In this document: one piece after another, positions 1-9,440 of the stretch
How positions within the stretch are numbered: position 1 is the first letter of the stretch
Layout: each line of letters begins with the position of its first letter
From: Chromatiales bacterium
Lineage (GTDB): Bacteria > Pseudomonadota > Gammaproteobacteria > UBA6429
DNA length: 60,729 nucleotides
Reading direction: 5' to 3'
Assembly (NCBI GenBank): GCA_027076405.1
Contig: JALTJN010000283.1
Coordinates: forward strand, 1 to 60,729
Notes under the pieces: model-generated
What the model saw: only the letters and a program-made list of their open reading frames with translations
Told to the model about the DNA's origin: nothing
Database searches by the model: none
Position numbers and translations under genes: made by a program

Positions 1-3
1 CAG

Positions 4-28
4 AAAAAATGCGATTGGATTGCCAATC
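4..28 (-). terminator. possible weak Rho-independent terminator
   Basis: Read on the minus strand there is a 6-bp stem (GATTGG/CCAATC) with a 4-nt loop, followed three bases later by six T. It lies about 65 bp past the stop of the lipoprotein gene and could end the protease-lipoprotein transcript. The stem is short and AT-rich, so efficiency is doubtful. Confidence 0.4.
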
Positions 29-93
29 AACTTAATAACAGACCCAGAAAACGACTTAACTTTAAATCGCCTCAGGAGCTTATTAATGAATAT

Positions 94-801
94 TTATAAA
101 TGGTGCGCTTCAAACTTGATACTAGGACCGATAGGGTTCACAGCCAAACCTTTACCAATGCCACCAGCATCTACATCTGGGTCATGTAATAGTGTTACTT
201 CAATGGCATAGGGTAAATCGACACCACTAAAGCTAATGCTGTAATGTTCAAGCCGGGTTAGTGCATCTAACATATTGGTATTTAAGTCAGTATTATTTTG
301 AGCCGTAAATGTACTGGGCGAACCAATCCCATCAATAATTTCAACAATAGATGTTACTGACTGCCCCTGAGGATTTGTAATTTCAATTTGTGTAGATCCG
401 ACAGGCAATGAAGCGGGTAAATCAATAAACACACTGGTTTGATACCAGTCTTTATCATTTTTTGTAAAATTAGACGTTATGGTACTTCCATAAGTTAGTG
501 CATATGTCGTAAATTCGATTCCTGTTTCACGACTCACAATCGCACTGGCAAGAGGATCAGCATAAAAATTAATCGCTGCTCTTATTGCAGGATCACTCGG
601 AGGAATCGTAATCACCGAGCCTATTGATGGTGTTATCGTAACGGTGATGTTTTCCTTATTAAAGTTTTGTTTCCAACCTGCGGCAACCGCCACCGTATCA
701 CCAGCACGTGCATAATCATTAAATGTTTTATCACCGCTACAAGCACTCATGAGCAAAGCAATTAATATAACGAAACTAATTTTATTCAGTATACTTTTCA
801 T
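94..801 (-). CDS. hypothetical secreted lipoprotein
   Basis: This 235-aa protein begins with a lipoprotein signal peptide: a charged start, a hydrophobic stretch and a lipobox LLMSAC with the acylated Cys at residue 21. It should therefore be membrane-anchored on the periplasmic or outer-surface side. The rest is Ser/Thr-rich and beta-like, without a domain I recognise; a stretch near residues 125-160 resembles an IPT/Ig-like fold (LPVGSTQIEITNPQG). Its start lies 9 bp after the stop of the subtilisin-like protease, so the two are very likely co-transcribed and it may be a partner or substrate of that protease. Function unknown. Confidence 0.7.
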   Translation of the reverse strand: MKSILNKISFVILIALLMSACSGDKTFNDYARAGDTVAVAAGWKQNFNKENITVTITPSIGSVITIPPSDPAIRAAINFYADPLASAIVSRETGIEFTTYALTYGSTITSNFTKNDKDWYQTSVFIDLPASLPVGSTQIEITNPQGQSVTSIVEIIDGIGSPSTFTAQNNTDLNTNMLDALTRLEHYSISFSGVDLPYAIEVTLLHDPDVDAGGIGKGLAVNPIGPSIKFEAHHL

Positions 802-810
802 AAATCATCT

Positions 811-2592
811 CTATTTTATCAATTGCTCTATCAGTAAGAAATCAGCCGTATTAATAACACCATCCGGCGCACCTATAGGATAAACATCACCATGTGATAG
901 CTCTAATTTGCCAGCAATGATTTCACCTAAAGCCAACTTAGCAGCCACTTGATAATCCGCAACATTTATTTTTCCATCCGGTGCACCTAATGGCGCCAAG
1001 TCACCATCATTAAAATTAAATGTTAAAGGAATTGGGTCAATATCATCAGTTAAGGAGTCATTATCAGTATCAGTTGATAAAGGATTAAGATCAGTCGCCG
1101 CATTATAAGTACTTACATCACCATCAAACGCGACTTCATCATAATCTGAAATACTGTCTCCATCCGAATCTACCAGCAGCGTATTACTGCCAATATCAAT
1201 TTCAAATGTATCGAGCAATCCATCATTATCATCATCCGCATCACAAACATCACCAGCACTGTCTAAATCAGTATCAAGCTGTGATGGATTCACATCATTA
1301 ATACAATTATCCACCGCATCACAAACACCATCTCGATCAGCATCATCACAGGTCAGTAATAATAATGGCTCTTGAATACCATCGGGATCTTGAGGGCCGC
1401 AACTGCCATCTGGATTACTGATACAAGGCGCATAATCACTAATATCTATCAGGGCTGATTTCACCGTGGCCGGGCTTGCCGTTGGGTTTTGGCTCATATA
1501 GAGTGCTGCTGCACCTGCAACATGGGGAGCAGCCATACTCGTGCCATTTTTCCCTCCGACTAAGCCATCGGGAATCGTAGAACGGATGGCCACACCCGGT
1601 GCCATAATATCTACACCTGCACCATAATTACTAAACCAGGCAAAAGTATCATCTTCAACATCTCCAGACAGACCTCCTGCCAAACCGTCATAATCTTCGA
1701 AGGCCGAAACAGTAATGGCATCAGGATGACCCGCCGGAAAAACCTGCGAAACATCAACTGAATCATTACCCGCCGCTAATGTAAAAACAACACCAGCGGC
1801 CACTGCATTACTAATCGCATCATCAAGTGCTTGAAAAGAACCGCCACCAGTTAAGCTAAGATTAGCCACTTCTATATCACTGGCATACTGAGTAACATAA
1901 TCTACGCCAGCAATAATCTGTGAGCCACTGCCTGTACCATCATCTTCTAATACCTTAATCGCCCACAAACGTGCCCCTGGAGCAACACCAACAACACTTG
2001 AAGTATTATCTAAGGCCGCTGCAATTCCTGCCACATGAGTACCGTGACTATTGACATCATTAGCACCCGCATCATTATCAGCACAATTAACATTAATGCC
2101 CGTTACTTTGCAGTAGGTGTACCTGAATACATTCAAATCAGGGTGATCCAAATCAATGCCCGTATCTAGAATTGCAATATCAGCATCAACCCTGTCATCA
2201 ATACCATCAATATTCGCAACCGGATCTAACTCTGCATTAATACGGTTGACGCCTCGGGGTAAGGTTTGGGCATTAATAGATACTCGTACATCAGGTTCGA
2301 TATAAGCAATATTAGGGTCTGTAGCAATTAACTTTAATAAGCGCTGGGGAATTTTCACCGCCATACCGTGCAAAGCATGGCGATAACGATGAATCTCGTT
2401 TAAGCCCTTGAATTTGGACATCAATCGAGTAGCTGCTGAATCTGTAGTGATATTGTCTTTAAAAACAATAATATATTGAGATGGAATAACCTGAGTACCA
2501 ACACGCTGCTTAATAATAGGTGCTGCAGAGGAAGGATGAGAAAAAACAAGCAGTATTAAAGATAATATTGGGTACTTAATTCTACATATCAT
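811..2592 (-). CDS. S8 subtilisin-like serine protease with TSP3 and dockerin-like repeats
   Basis: This is a secreted 593-aa subtilase. In order it shows a Sec signal peptide (residues 1-23), an inhibitor-I9 propeptide (about 38-105) and a peptidase S8 domain (about 135-390). The catalytic triad is complete: D143 (ILDTG), H183 (NSHGTHVAG) and S352 (GTSMAAPHVAG), with oxyanion N276 (LAAGND). Asp-rich thrombospondin type-3 calcium repeats follow (about 415-520), then two dockerin-type calcium loops (524-593, GDLAPLGAPDGKINVADY and GDVYPIGAPDGVINTADF). Such tails are common on surface proteases. It heads a two-gene unit with the lipoprotein. A sigma-54-like promoter and a paired upstream element precede it, so it is probably controlled with the VPLPA-CTERM genes. 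Likely roles are surface-protein maturation or extracellular degradation. Confidence 0.93.
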   Translation of the reverse strand: MICRIKYPILSLILLVFSHPSSAAPIIKQRVGTQVIPSQYIIVFKDNITTDSAATRLMSKFKGLNEIHRYRHALHGMAVKIPQRLLKLIATDPNIAYIEPDVRVSINAQTLPRGVNRINAELDPVANIDGIDDRVDADIAILDTGIDLDHPDLNVFRYTYCKVTGINVNCADNDAGANDVNSHGTHVAGIAAALDNTSSVVGVAPGARLWAIKVLEDDGTGSGSQIIAGVDYVTQYASDIEVANLSLTGGGSFQALDDAISNAVAAGVVFTLAAGNDSVDVSQVFPAGHPDAITVSAFEDYDGLAGGLSGDVEDDTFAWFSNYGAGVDIMAPGVAIRSTIPDGLVGGKNGTSMAAPHVAGAAALYMSQNPTASPATVKSALIDISDYAPCISNPDGSCGPQDPDGIQEPLLLLTCDDADRDGVCDAVDNCINDVNPSQLDTDLDSAGDVCDADDDNDGLLDTFEIDIGSNTLLVDSDGDSISDYDEVAFDGDVSTYNAATDLNPLSTDTDNDSLTDDIDPIPLTFNFNDGDLAPLGAPDGKINVADYQVAAKLALGEIIAGKLELSHGDVYPIGAPDGVINTADFLLIEQLIK

Positions 2593-2641
2593 TTACAGCA
2601 TCACTTCTAAAATCACATTCATTTACATAGTAGTGAACTTA

Positions 2642-2657
2642 AGCAATTTAGATGCCG
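2642..2657 (-). promoter_or_regulatory. sigma-54 (-24/-12) promoter of the S8 protease gene
   Basis: On the minus strand the sequence is CGGCATC-TAAA-TTGCT. The GG and GC pairs are separated by exactly 10 bp, as in the RpoN consensus TGGCAYR-N4-TTGCW. The predicted transcription start is about 40 bp upstream of the protease start codon. A TGTAAA-N25-TTTACA element lies 75 bp further upstream, the expected place for an enhancer. Confidence 0.65.
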
Positions 2658-2731
2658 TAGGGCGTTAATCCCAAGCTTTTCAAAACTTTACAAAACCATG
2701 ATTCAAATCAAAGCAAAAAACATAAGAAATG

Positions 2732-2768
2732 TGTAAATAGCACCGACATATAGCACCATCTTTTTACA
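2732..2768. promoter_or_regulatory. 37-bp paired half-site, candidate PrsR enhancer
   Basis: The element is TGTAAA-N25-TTTACA. The left arm reads TGTAAATAGCACCGAC; the right arm, on the opposite strand, reads TGTAAAAAGATGGTGC. An element of identical total length occurs upstream of the VPLPA-CTERM gene pair (21667-21703). It sits roughly 100-137 bp before the predicted start of protease transcription. Assignment to PrsR is inference. Confidence 0.5.
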
Positions 2769-2791
2769 CAAAAAACACTTAACATTCATAG

Positions 2792-4651
2792 TTACTCAGT
2801 ATTTTGTAGCTTCAGCAACTCAGACAAATGTACTTCATAATTTTTCCAACGAGAGATTGAGTTTTGATAGATAGGCTTATTCACTTGATCATAACTAGCG
2901 GTTTTAACATAGCGTTTATTCGCATGAAAATTCATACATTCCTCACTCCACTCAAGACCACAAAACTCAACGAGCTGTCGGCTGACTGACTCTTGATCCA
3001 TCACCAAGTCTTCGTAATTTATTTCAAGCATAGGGATAGTCAACACATCTCGCCAGTGCTCCATCAAACGCAAATAGTCTTTATAAAATGACTGAAGGTT
3101 TTCCAAATCATAAGCATACGGATGCGCAGTGGAAAAATCCTGAAAATACGTAGATAAACAAGTATCAAGAGGGTCTCGTTTACAATGAATAACCTTTGCA
3201 CCTGGGTAAATGGTTTGAATTAAACCCAAGTGCATAAAATTACCCGGTAATTTATCCACTACGCGTAATGCATCAGCTGAAAGCTCTGATAAATGCGATA
3301 AACACTTTTGCTCAAGCTGATCGACTATATCTTGGGAAAGCAGACTCATGCATTCAGGGTAAGACTGTATCTTATTAAAAACATCCGGTAAAACATTCAC
3401 AATTTGATAAACATCCGGCAACTCACCCGCGCCAAAAACTTCTGGATGACTAGATAAAATTTGCTCAATTAAACTCGTTCCAGAACGCACCATACCCACA
3501 ACAAAAATCGGTCGCTCTGATGCCTGTGTAGCTTTAGGCAAGGCACCTAAAAACTCACGACTTTGCACTTTGATATAGTGATCGATCTTCTGACTATGGG
3601 CTTGCCGATCAAAACTAATCGGCTTTAAATCATTACCTTTTTTATAATAAGAAAAAGCTTTATCATATTGCTGTAAATTATCGTACAGATTACCCAAATT
3701 AAAATATAAATTGATTGTGCTAAGTAAGCTTAAATTCTTCTCAGTTTGTAAAATTGATTCCATTAAATTGATAGCATCTTGCTGACAATTGAAATCTTTA
3801 CTGATTATCGCGAAAGCCAGCGCAATATTGGCATCTTTTATATTTTTAGCCACAAGCGGTGCGAGAAGGTCAAATGCTTTTTGCTTATTACCTAAATGCT
3901 TAGCGATATTGGCCGCCAAAGCAATAGCGCTTACATTCTCAGGTTCTAATTGCAGAGCTCTATCAATAAAAACACCAGCCTCTTGAGCATGACCTTGCAT
4001 AAACGTCACCAATGCTAGGCCGATATTGGCCACTACATTATTGGCATCAAGATTTAATGCTAACTGAAAACTTTTTATTGCATCAACATGCTGCTGCATT
4101 TCATACAAGACCTGCCCGATATAAACATAATGAGCAGTATTGCTTGTTTTAAATTGCAAGGCTTCGCGGTATACCGATAACGCTTCGGCTAATTGATTTT
4201 GTGAACGATACTGATCAGCCTTATCAATATATTGTTTAATTTTTTCATTTGCAGAGCCACCATCCGCTATTGAACCATCAGCCTGAGATGTTAATGACTG
4301 CAACTCCACTAAAAGCTTTTTAGCTTCGGCATAATCAACATCTAATTGAAGCGCCCGTTGCACATATACCAAGGCATCGGCAAATCGATTTTGCAAGCGG
4401 CGCAAGCAAGCTCGATAATAATATACATCGGCATAGTCTGGGTCGATATCATGCGCTTTATCTAAATACTCTTCTGCTACTACCAAAGCACCTGTATCCA
4501 TTTTTATTACACCACGCATCATCCATGCTTCGGCGTTATTAGCATCTAATTCACATACCTGTTCAAACAAATCTAGAGCAGCATTATGCTTACCCTGCTC
4601 TACCAGAGTAAAAGCCTGATTACTTAATTCAGCTGGTGATAATAAAGACAT
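2792..4651 (-). CDS. TPR-repeat sulfotransferase
   Basis: This 619-aa, probably cytosolic protein (no signal peptide or membrane segment) has about eight to nine TPR units in residues 1-350 and a PAPS-dependent sulfotransferase domain from about 378 to 615. The 5'-phosphosulfate loop is GMVRSGTSLIEQIL (about 386-399), with Val where its relatives have Pro. A conserved Glu follows in GAGELPD, a Lys in VVDKLPGNF, and the 3'-phosphate motif is CKRDPLDTCLS (490-500). The C-terminus has the family signature KRYVKTASYDQVNKPIY. The TPRs probably bind the acceptor. Arg, Glu and Lys are arranged as in tyrosylprotein sulfotransferases, so a protein substrate is possible; a glycan is the alternative. 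It lies behind a strong terminator, so it probably has its own promoter. Confidence 0.9.
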   Translation of the reverse strand: MSLLSPAELSNQAFTLVEQGKHNAALDLFEQVCELDANNAEAWMMRGVIKMDTGALVVAEEYLDKAHDIDPDYADVYYYRACLRRLQNRFADALVYVQRALQLDVDYAEAKKLLVELQSLTSQADGSIADGGSANEKIKQYIDKADQYRSQNQLAEALSVYREALQFKTSNTAHYVYIGQVLYEMQQHVDAIKSFQLALNLDANNVVANIGLALVTFMQGHAQEAGVFIDRALQLEPENVSAIALAANIAKHLGNKQKAFDLLAPLVAKNIKDANIALAFAIISKDFNCQQDAINLMESILQTEKNLSLLSTINLYFNLGNLYDNLQQYDKAFSYYKKGNDLKPISFDRQAHSQKIDHYIKVQSREFLGALPKATQASERPIFVVGMVRSGTSLIEQILSSHPEVFGAGELPDVYQIVNVLPDVFNKIQSYPECMSLLSQDIVDQLEQKCLSHLSELSADALRVVDKLPGNFMHLGLIQTIYPGAKVIHCKRDPLDTCLSTYFQDFSTAHPYAYDLENLQSFYKDYLRLMEHWRDVLTIPMLEINYEDLVMDQESVSRQLVEFCGLEWSEECMNFHANKRYVKTASYDQVNKPIYQNSISRWKNYEVHLSELLKLQNTE

Positions 4652-4740
4652 ACAATATTCACTATTAATTTAAAGACATTAATGCAACATCTCACTTATG
4701 TTTACATATACTCATCTAACTTTACACATTTTTGAAGTAC

Positions 4741-4770
4741 AAAAAAAGCCCGACCATTAAGGTCGAGCTT
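4741..4770 (-). terminator. Rho-independent terminator of the FadL-family gene
   Basis: On the minus strand a 10-bp stem (AAGCTCGACC/GGTCGGGCTT, one T-G wobble) with a short AT loop runs directly into seven T. It lies 27 bp after the stop of the FadL-family gene and separates it from the sulfotransferase. Confidence 0.88.
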
Positions 4771-4797
4771 CTTAAGTACTTCAATGATCTTTAGTAA

Positions 4798-6156
4798 TTA
4801 AAACTTAATCGCCAACGTTGCACCTAATGTATTTTGTGACATTGCAATAGAGGCGTTACTACCATCAACAATACCACCTGGCCCAAACATTGTTGGGCCT
4901 TTTATTGTATTCAAAAAAGCATGCACATAGTTGACAGATAAAGTGTAATATTCACTAAAGATATAACTAGCTCCCAATGTTAAATGGAGCTCCGGTGTGG
5001 CAGGTGCCAGCATATTGAATAAAACCTGATCTTCTGGAATCGGACTTTTACCGTAATTTAAACCACCCCTAAGGTTAATTTTCTCACTATACGCCCAGTC
5101 TACTCCTAGCTTGAATACTGTTTGATTCGTCCAACCAAAACCTAGCCCCTTATCACCACCTAATAAACAATCACTCACATCACTTGGTGAACCATCTGCA
5201 TTTGGTGGACATAAAGGAAAGAAGTTGGATGGATTGGATGCCAATGGTCCTGGATTACCTACCGATGCAATATCGTTATACATTATTCTCTGCACGTCCA
5301 ACATTACTGTAAGCTCAGGTTTAACTTTATAAGCAAAACCAATAGCGTAATTCTCTGGAATATCAAAATCTCCTTGTTCGGCAAACAAGCTAGTGTAGCG
5401 CTCAAATTCACTCATATATACACGAGAAGAATAGTTCACTCCTATACTTAGGTCTTCATCCATAAATTTACCTAACCATCCTAAACGAACCCCTCCACCA
5501 AAAGAGTGCGAGAAGCCTTCATTTGTTAAGCCAGATCCATCTGTTGATGATGTAAAACCTAAAACAGCAAAATCTTGCAATCCTTCTGCACGAAAAAATT
5601 GTGCACCAAAAACTAATGATGCACCTACTGTATGCTGCTTATTCAAACGATAGGCAATGCTTGGCACCATTTGCATTTGATATAGTTCAACACCAGCTTC
5701 TGATGTAGCCTGATTATTCAAGGCATTAAACACCTGGGGTGTACCAGCAGCATTCCTTTGCTGGTACTCAGTTTGTAAACCAGCACCTATAAATGCAAAA
5801 CCCAAAGTAATATCATCCTTCCATTTATAGGTTCCCCCCATAGATGGAATCATAAATAAGTCGGTGGTTGAACGCTCATTTGTTTGACCTAAAAGCGCAC
5901 TATTGTGCTGTATAGCACGGGGTGGATTAAATAGTTCGGCACCTAAATCCAATTCTGTATCTGCATCAATCATGGTTGCAGGGTTAAAAGCGGCCGACAT
6001 ACCATCCATACTATAAGCCACACCCGCACCACCCATGGCACGAGATTTGGCACCAAAGCCAATTAAAAAATAACCATTTGTTGCATTCACAATGGACGGT
6101 ACTGACAAGGCTAATGCCACCATCGGCACTAACGCTGATTTAAAATAGGTATTCAT
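4798..6156 (-). CDS. outer-membrane transport protein, OmpP1/FadL/TodX family
   Basis: This is a 452-aa outer-membrane beta-barrel of the FadL family, which takes up long-chain fatty acids or other hydrophobic compounds. After a signal peptide ending near NAT comes the diagnostic N-terminal hatch motif NGYFLIGFGAKSRAMGGAG, then SAAFNPATM. The chain ends in alternating aromatic beta-strands with a terminal Phe (ATLAIKF), as expected for BAM-dependent insertion. A longer reading frame starts at 6174, but AAGGGGAG lies a few bases before the ATG at 6156, and the signal peptide begins there, so I use 6156. The gene is monocistronic between two terminators. It could import a lipid or hydrophobic compound; nothing links it directly to the exosortase system. 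Confidence 0.9.
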   Translation of the reverse strand: MNTYFKSALVPMVALALSVPSIVNATNGYFLIGFGAKSRAMGGAGVAYSMDGMSAAFNPATMIDADTELDLGAELFNPPRAIQHNSALLGQTNERSTTDLFMIPSMGGTYKWKDDITLGFAFIGAGLQTEYQQRNAAGTPQVFNALNNQATSEAGVELYQMQMVPSIAYRLNKQHTVGASLVFGAQFFRAEGLQDFAVLGFTSSTDGSGLTNEGFSHSFGGGVRLGWLGKFMDEDLSIGVNYSSRVYMSEFERYTSLFAEQGDFDIPENYAIGFAYKVKPELTVMLDVQRIMYNDIASVGNPGPLASNPSNFFPLCPPNADGSPSDVSDCLLGGDKGLGFGWTNQTVFKLGVDWAYSEKINLRGGLNYGKSPIPEDQVLFNMLAPATPELHLTLGASYIFSEYYTLSVNYVHAFLNTIKGPTMFGPGGIVDGSNASIAMSQNTLGATLAIKF

Positions 6157-6196
6157 GGAACTCCCCTTGAACATTTTAATTTATATTTATTCGTTT

Positions 6197-6220
6197 AAAA
6201 GCAGCGGTTAAATAACCGCT
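6197..6220 (-). terminator. terminator of the large surface-protein gene
   Basis: A perfect 7-bp stem AGCGGTT/AACCGCT with a 4-nt loop is followed on the minus strand by GCTTTTAAA. It lies 21 bp after the stop at 6242. The T run is short, so read-through into the FadL-family gene is possible. Confidence 0.6.
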
Positions 6221-6241
6221 ACCCTAATGATATTGCTTTAA

Positions 6242-9151
6242 CTACTTACGACGGCGGAATAAACCAAGGCCGAGTAATGATGCCAAGCCACTTAATAAAC
6301 CTAAGCCCATTGAGCCAATACCATCTTCTCCCAGTAAAGTGTCATCAGATTGCAGCTCTACTGTAGGTAGTTCACTTAATACCCCTGCAGGTCCAATATT
6401 GAAGTTTGCATTAAACCCTATAAATGGACCATCAATCATAGGAGCTCCATTTGCACCATCTCCGTCGAAATCAGTTGATACTAACTTCCAAGGTGATTCT
6501 GCATCAGGTGGACTACCTGCCTCATCAAGATGCAAGGGGCTCTGCTGATTCCAAAGTGCATTCTGATCCCAAACTATAACCACATCAATGTCACAACTTG
6601 CTACACCACAAGGTGTAATAGTTTCAGGCTTAGATGGATCATTAGGCCGCCCCCAGTCAAACAAAATATGAGCACCTATTTGTCCTGGCCCTACATTCAT
6701 TGTTAAAAACTGCTCTGTTTGATTACCTACAAAGCGACTCACGCCATCACTACACAGTGTTGTACCTGCTTCAAGCTCCTCAGTTGTGCATGTAACATCA
6801 AAAGTATATGACCCTTCTCCAAAAATACGGACATGATGGGCTGTCCACAAATACTCAAAAAATGGTTGAGGTTTTGCTGACTCAAGCGTCATTAAATCAA
6901 AATTCGTATCCGACTCATCTGTATTTAAGCTAACACCATCCCAAACCACAGCAACATCATTTGTCCCACCCGCTAAGTTTCCTTGTGGATTTAACATAGT
7001 AAAGTTGCTACCAGTTGCAAATGCGCCAACTGTTACTTGACGCTCCAGTCGAGATGCTGATAAACCGCCACTATCTGTTACATCATAAGTAATAGTATAT
7101 ACACTCCCTGTAACGCTAGTATCAATTGAATTAACTACAGTGCCAGACGCATCCTTAATTTCAATAGTAACAGCTATATCACCACCAACTGCACCGCCAT
7201 CGAGTATGCCTTGCACTGTCCCTGAAGATGTAGCTACCACATCACCATCCTGCACATCATGAATAGCGACACCTTGCTCAACATAGGCTGGCACAACACC
7301 ATTTACCTCTTCCAATATAACCGACGCATCTCCCACTAACGTTGCAATAGGCTCTGAGCGAGCCACGATAACCTTAGCCGTCGTATTACCCGTATTAGGT
7401 GTATTTGCACCATCTGTCCCGCTATACAACAAAGTAGTTTCAACAGTATCGCTACCATCCAGTACATCACAATTAACTATATTACTTGCGCTTACTGTTG
7501 CCTGCGTGGGTGTCGAACAAGTATCACTCACAGTCGCTGTTGGTAAACTGGCATTAAAGGCATCGCACGCCTTCGATTCAATACTAAAGGTTGTTACACC
7601 ATCAACCTCAATCCCAGTCACACCCGCAGCTACCACCTCAACAGCTAACGTTGGTGCCACTGTATCGACAAAGTTAATTCCCCTTACCGCAGGTACTGCT
7701 GGCAAACCGCTGGAGTCCGTAACATTATACGTAAAACTTGCAACGACTCCGTCCAACTGATTCGTTCCCGATACACTATTATCATCTGTAGCAATAACTG
7801 AAGATGAAAGATCTCCATCCTGAGGATCTGTCGCCGTAGCACCTAGATCACTGTAAGGTGAACAAGCTTCAAACTGTAAAGGATTATCTCCAGTGATAAA
7901 TATTGTAGGAGCATCTGGGTCGGCAACCAGCACTGAAAGCACTGTTTCAGCAGACGTATTATCCTGAGGAGCAGCAGAGCCTGCGGGTAAGGTCTTTACA
8001 CCTGTACTACCATTTGCCCTATCCAATGCACTATCTGTGCAGGTATAACGTACACTATATGAACCTGAAACAGAACTATCTATGGCATCAACATCCGCTT
8101 GGTTAAACGCAAATGTCAATTTACTATTTGTACTGGTCAGCGCGCCAGCCTCTTTATTACCTACACCATCAGCTCGATCAGAGCATGTCACCGTCACACC
8201 AGGATTCAACGGATCAAATGTTCCACCCAGCGCAATCGAAACAGAAGAAGCACTAAAACTAACTACTGGAGGCGTTGTATCGTTATATCCTGTTAAGGTT
8301 AAAGAACCAAAATCAAAATTAGCATTAAAGCCTGAAAATGGACCGTTATCCATGGGTGAGCCGCCAATACCATCATCAGTTCCAAGCGATAGATCAGCCA
8401 AAGCCGTTGACAACCCCGTCTGCCCTGCTGTATTGAACGTCGAGGTAGCAATTGGAACAGGCCCAATAGGATAGTTTCCTTTTTTAATACCATCTGAGGC
8501 TGGTAACACGCATGCACCACTATCCGTACATGTTGCAGAATCGAACACAGAGCCTAACGAAATACCCGTTGCATCACTATCTAAAGGAATCTCAGCAAGC
8601 AGTCCTGACGCATCTAACACGACTTGTGTAGTTATATCGCTACCATTCCAAGAAAACCCCATATTAGCTAGAATTAAACCGCCAGCCCCACCAACACCAT
8701 CACCAACACCTTTCATTTCTATTGATGAGGCAGCAGCCGCACCACTAGCAAAGAAATCAAAGCCGTTAATAGTTGCCCCACCTATGGTAGTATTTTTACC
8801 ATTAGTTACATCGAGTGCGATAGTACCGGCAATCTGCGTACGAAGACCATAACCCCAAGTTGGATCACCGTAATAAGGATATGATGAATTTTGAAGCTGT
8901 ATACCTGCAGAATCTAGCATGGTAAACCATGCATCACCCGCCGATGTACACGTATTACCTATTTCACCAGCATCCAAATAATCACCGTCAGAGTTTAAAT
9001 CGAGCAACCCTTCAACATTGCATCCACCATTTGAAAAGGAAAACTCATAGATATCAGCTTGAACCTGCTGACTTGCACCAATAGTCAGTGCTGCCGTTAT
9101 TGAAGCCGACAAGGCGGCTTTTTTAAACCCGCTGGAATTTGGTTTATTCAT
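6242..9151 (-). CDS. large Ig-like surface protein paralogous to the VPLPA-CTERM proteins
   Basis: This secreted 969-aa protein has a signal peptide (KKAALSASITAALTIGASQQ, then VQA). Residues 35-300 are clearly homologous to the three small VPLPA-CTERM proteins in this window (TWGYGLRTQIAGT, GDGVGGAGGLILAN, DDGIGGSPMDNG, GFNANFDF). About 300-710 are HYR/DUF5011-type Ig-like repeats (DPQDGDLSSS, YTITYDVTDSGGLSASR). The last 200 residues repeat features of the first module, with a second GFNANFNIG. The C-terminus is a sorting-like helix plus basic tail, GSMGLGLLSGLASLLGLGLF then RRRK, without the VPxPA motif. The frame is open up to 9256, but the ATG at 9151 starts a proper signal peptide and has AAAGGG upstream. 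Probably a cell-surface or matrix protein. Confidence 0.8.
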   Translation of the reverse strand: MNKPNSSGFKKAALSASITAALTIGASQQVQADIYEFSFSNGGCNVEGLLDLNSDGDYLDAGEIGNTCTSAGDAWFTMLDSAGIQLQNSSYPYYGDPTWGYGLRTQIAGTIALDVTNGKNTTIGGATINGFDFFASGAAAASSIEMKGVGDGVGGAGGLILANMGFSWNGSDITTQVVLDASGLLAEIPLDSDATGISLGSVFDSATCTDSGACVLPASDGIKKGNYPIGPVPIATSTFNTAGQTGLSTALADLSLGTDDGIGGSPMDNGPFSGFNANFDFGSLTLTGYNDTTPPVVSFSASSVSIALGGTFDPLNPGVTVTCSDRADGVGNKEAGALTSTNSKLTFAFNQADVDAIDSSVSGSYSVRYTCTDSALDRANGSTGVKTLPAGSAAPQDNTSAETVLSVLVADPDAPTIFITGDNPLQFEACSPYSDLGATATDPQDGDLSSSVIATDDNSVSGTNQLDGVVASFTYNVTDSSGLPAVPAVRGINFVDTVAPTLAVEVVAAGVTGIEVDGVTTFSIESKACDAFNASLPTATVSDTCSTPTQATVSASNIVNCDVLDGSDTVETTLLYSGTDGANTPNTGNTTAKVIVARSEPIATLVGDASVILEEVNGVVPAYVEQGVAIHDVQDGDVVATSSGTVQGILDGGAVGGDIAVTIEIKDASGTVVNSIDTSVTGSVYTITYDVTDSGGLSASRLERQVTVGAFATGSNFTMLNPQGNLAGGTNDVAVVWDGVSLNTDESDTNFDLMTLESAKPQPFFEYLWTAHHVRIFGEGSYTFDVTCTTEELEAGTTLCSDGVSRFVGNQTEQFLTMNVGPGQIGAHILFDWGRPNDPSKPETITPCGVASCDIDVVIVWDQNALWNQQSPLHLDEAGSPPDAESPWKLVSTDFDGDGANGAPMIDGPFIGFNANFNIGPAGVLSELPTVELQSDDTLLGEDGIGSMGLGLLSGLASLLGLGLFRRRK

Positions 9152-9440
9152 TTTTAAAGACCCTTTTAAATAATTCTTTGGAAATGGAATTTTATTAATT
9201 TCAATTATATTTTTACACTGAAATACAGAGTAATGAACTGAATTAATAGTTGTCAATAAATTTCATTACAATTCTTTTTTTGACTTTCAGAAACAGCCTA
9301 ATATTACCAGACAGCCTCAAAGATAAAAACCAAAATAGACTAATTACTCTTATAAAAAACACCTTATTTTTAAGTATTTCAATAAAAACATACTTAAAAA
9401 TAAAATATTAAAAATGCAATAAAACTCTTAGCTTTCGGGC
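9152..9440. other. non-coding AT-rich upstream region
   Basis: About 290 bp without a supported gene. It must hold the promoter of the large surface-protein gene. A sigma-54-like GG...GC pair near 9296-9308 has only 9 bp spacing and is not claimed. No clear -10/-35 was distinguishable in the AT-rich background. Confidence 0.5.

Noticed and set aside
20..211. 63-aa plus-strand frame at the window start
   Set aside because: It is antisense to the end of the lipoprotein gene and has no coding signs of its own.
6203..6220. GG-N10-GC pair with correct spacing upstream of the FadL-family gene
   Set aside because: It is a by-product of the perfect terminator stem; the flanking bases do not fit the RpoN consensus.
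6242..6330. GlyGly-CTERM (rhombosortase) signal on the large surface protein
   Set aside because: The tail has a hydrophobic helix and basic end but lacks the Gly-Gly-x pattern strongly enough to assign it; left as an unassigned tail.
8082..8474. 130-aa plus-strand frame inside the large surface-protein gene
   Set aside because: It is an antisense shadow of low-complexity coding sequence without a start signal.
9293..9312. Sigma-54-like GG...GC before the large surface-protein gene
   Set aside because: Spacing between GG and GC is 9 bp, one short of the strict 10 bp, and no paired upstream element is present.
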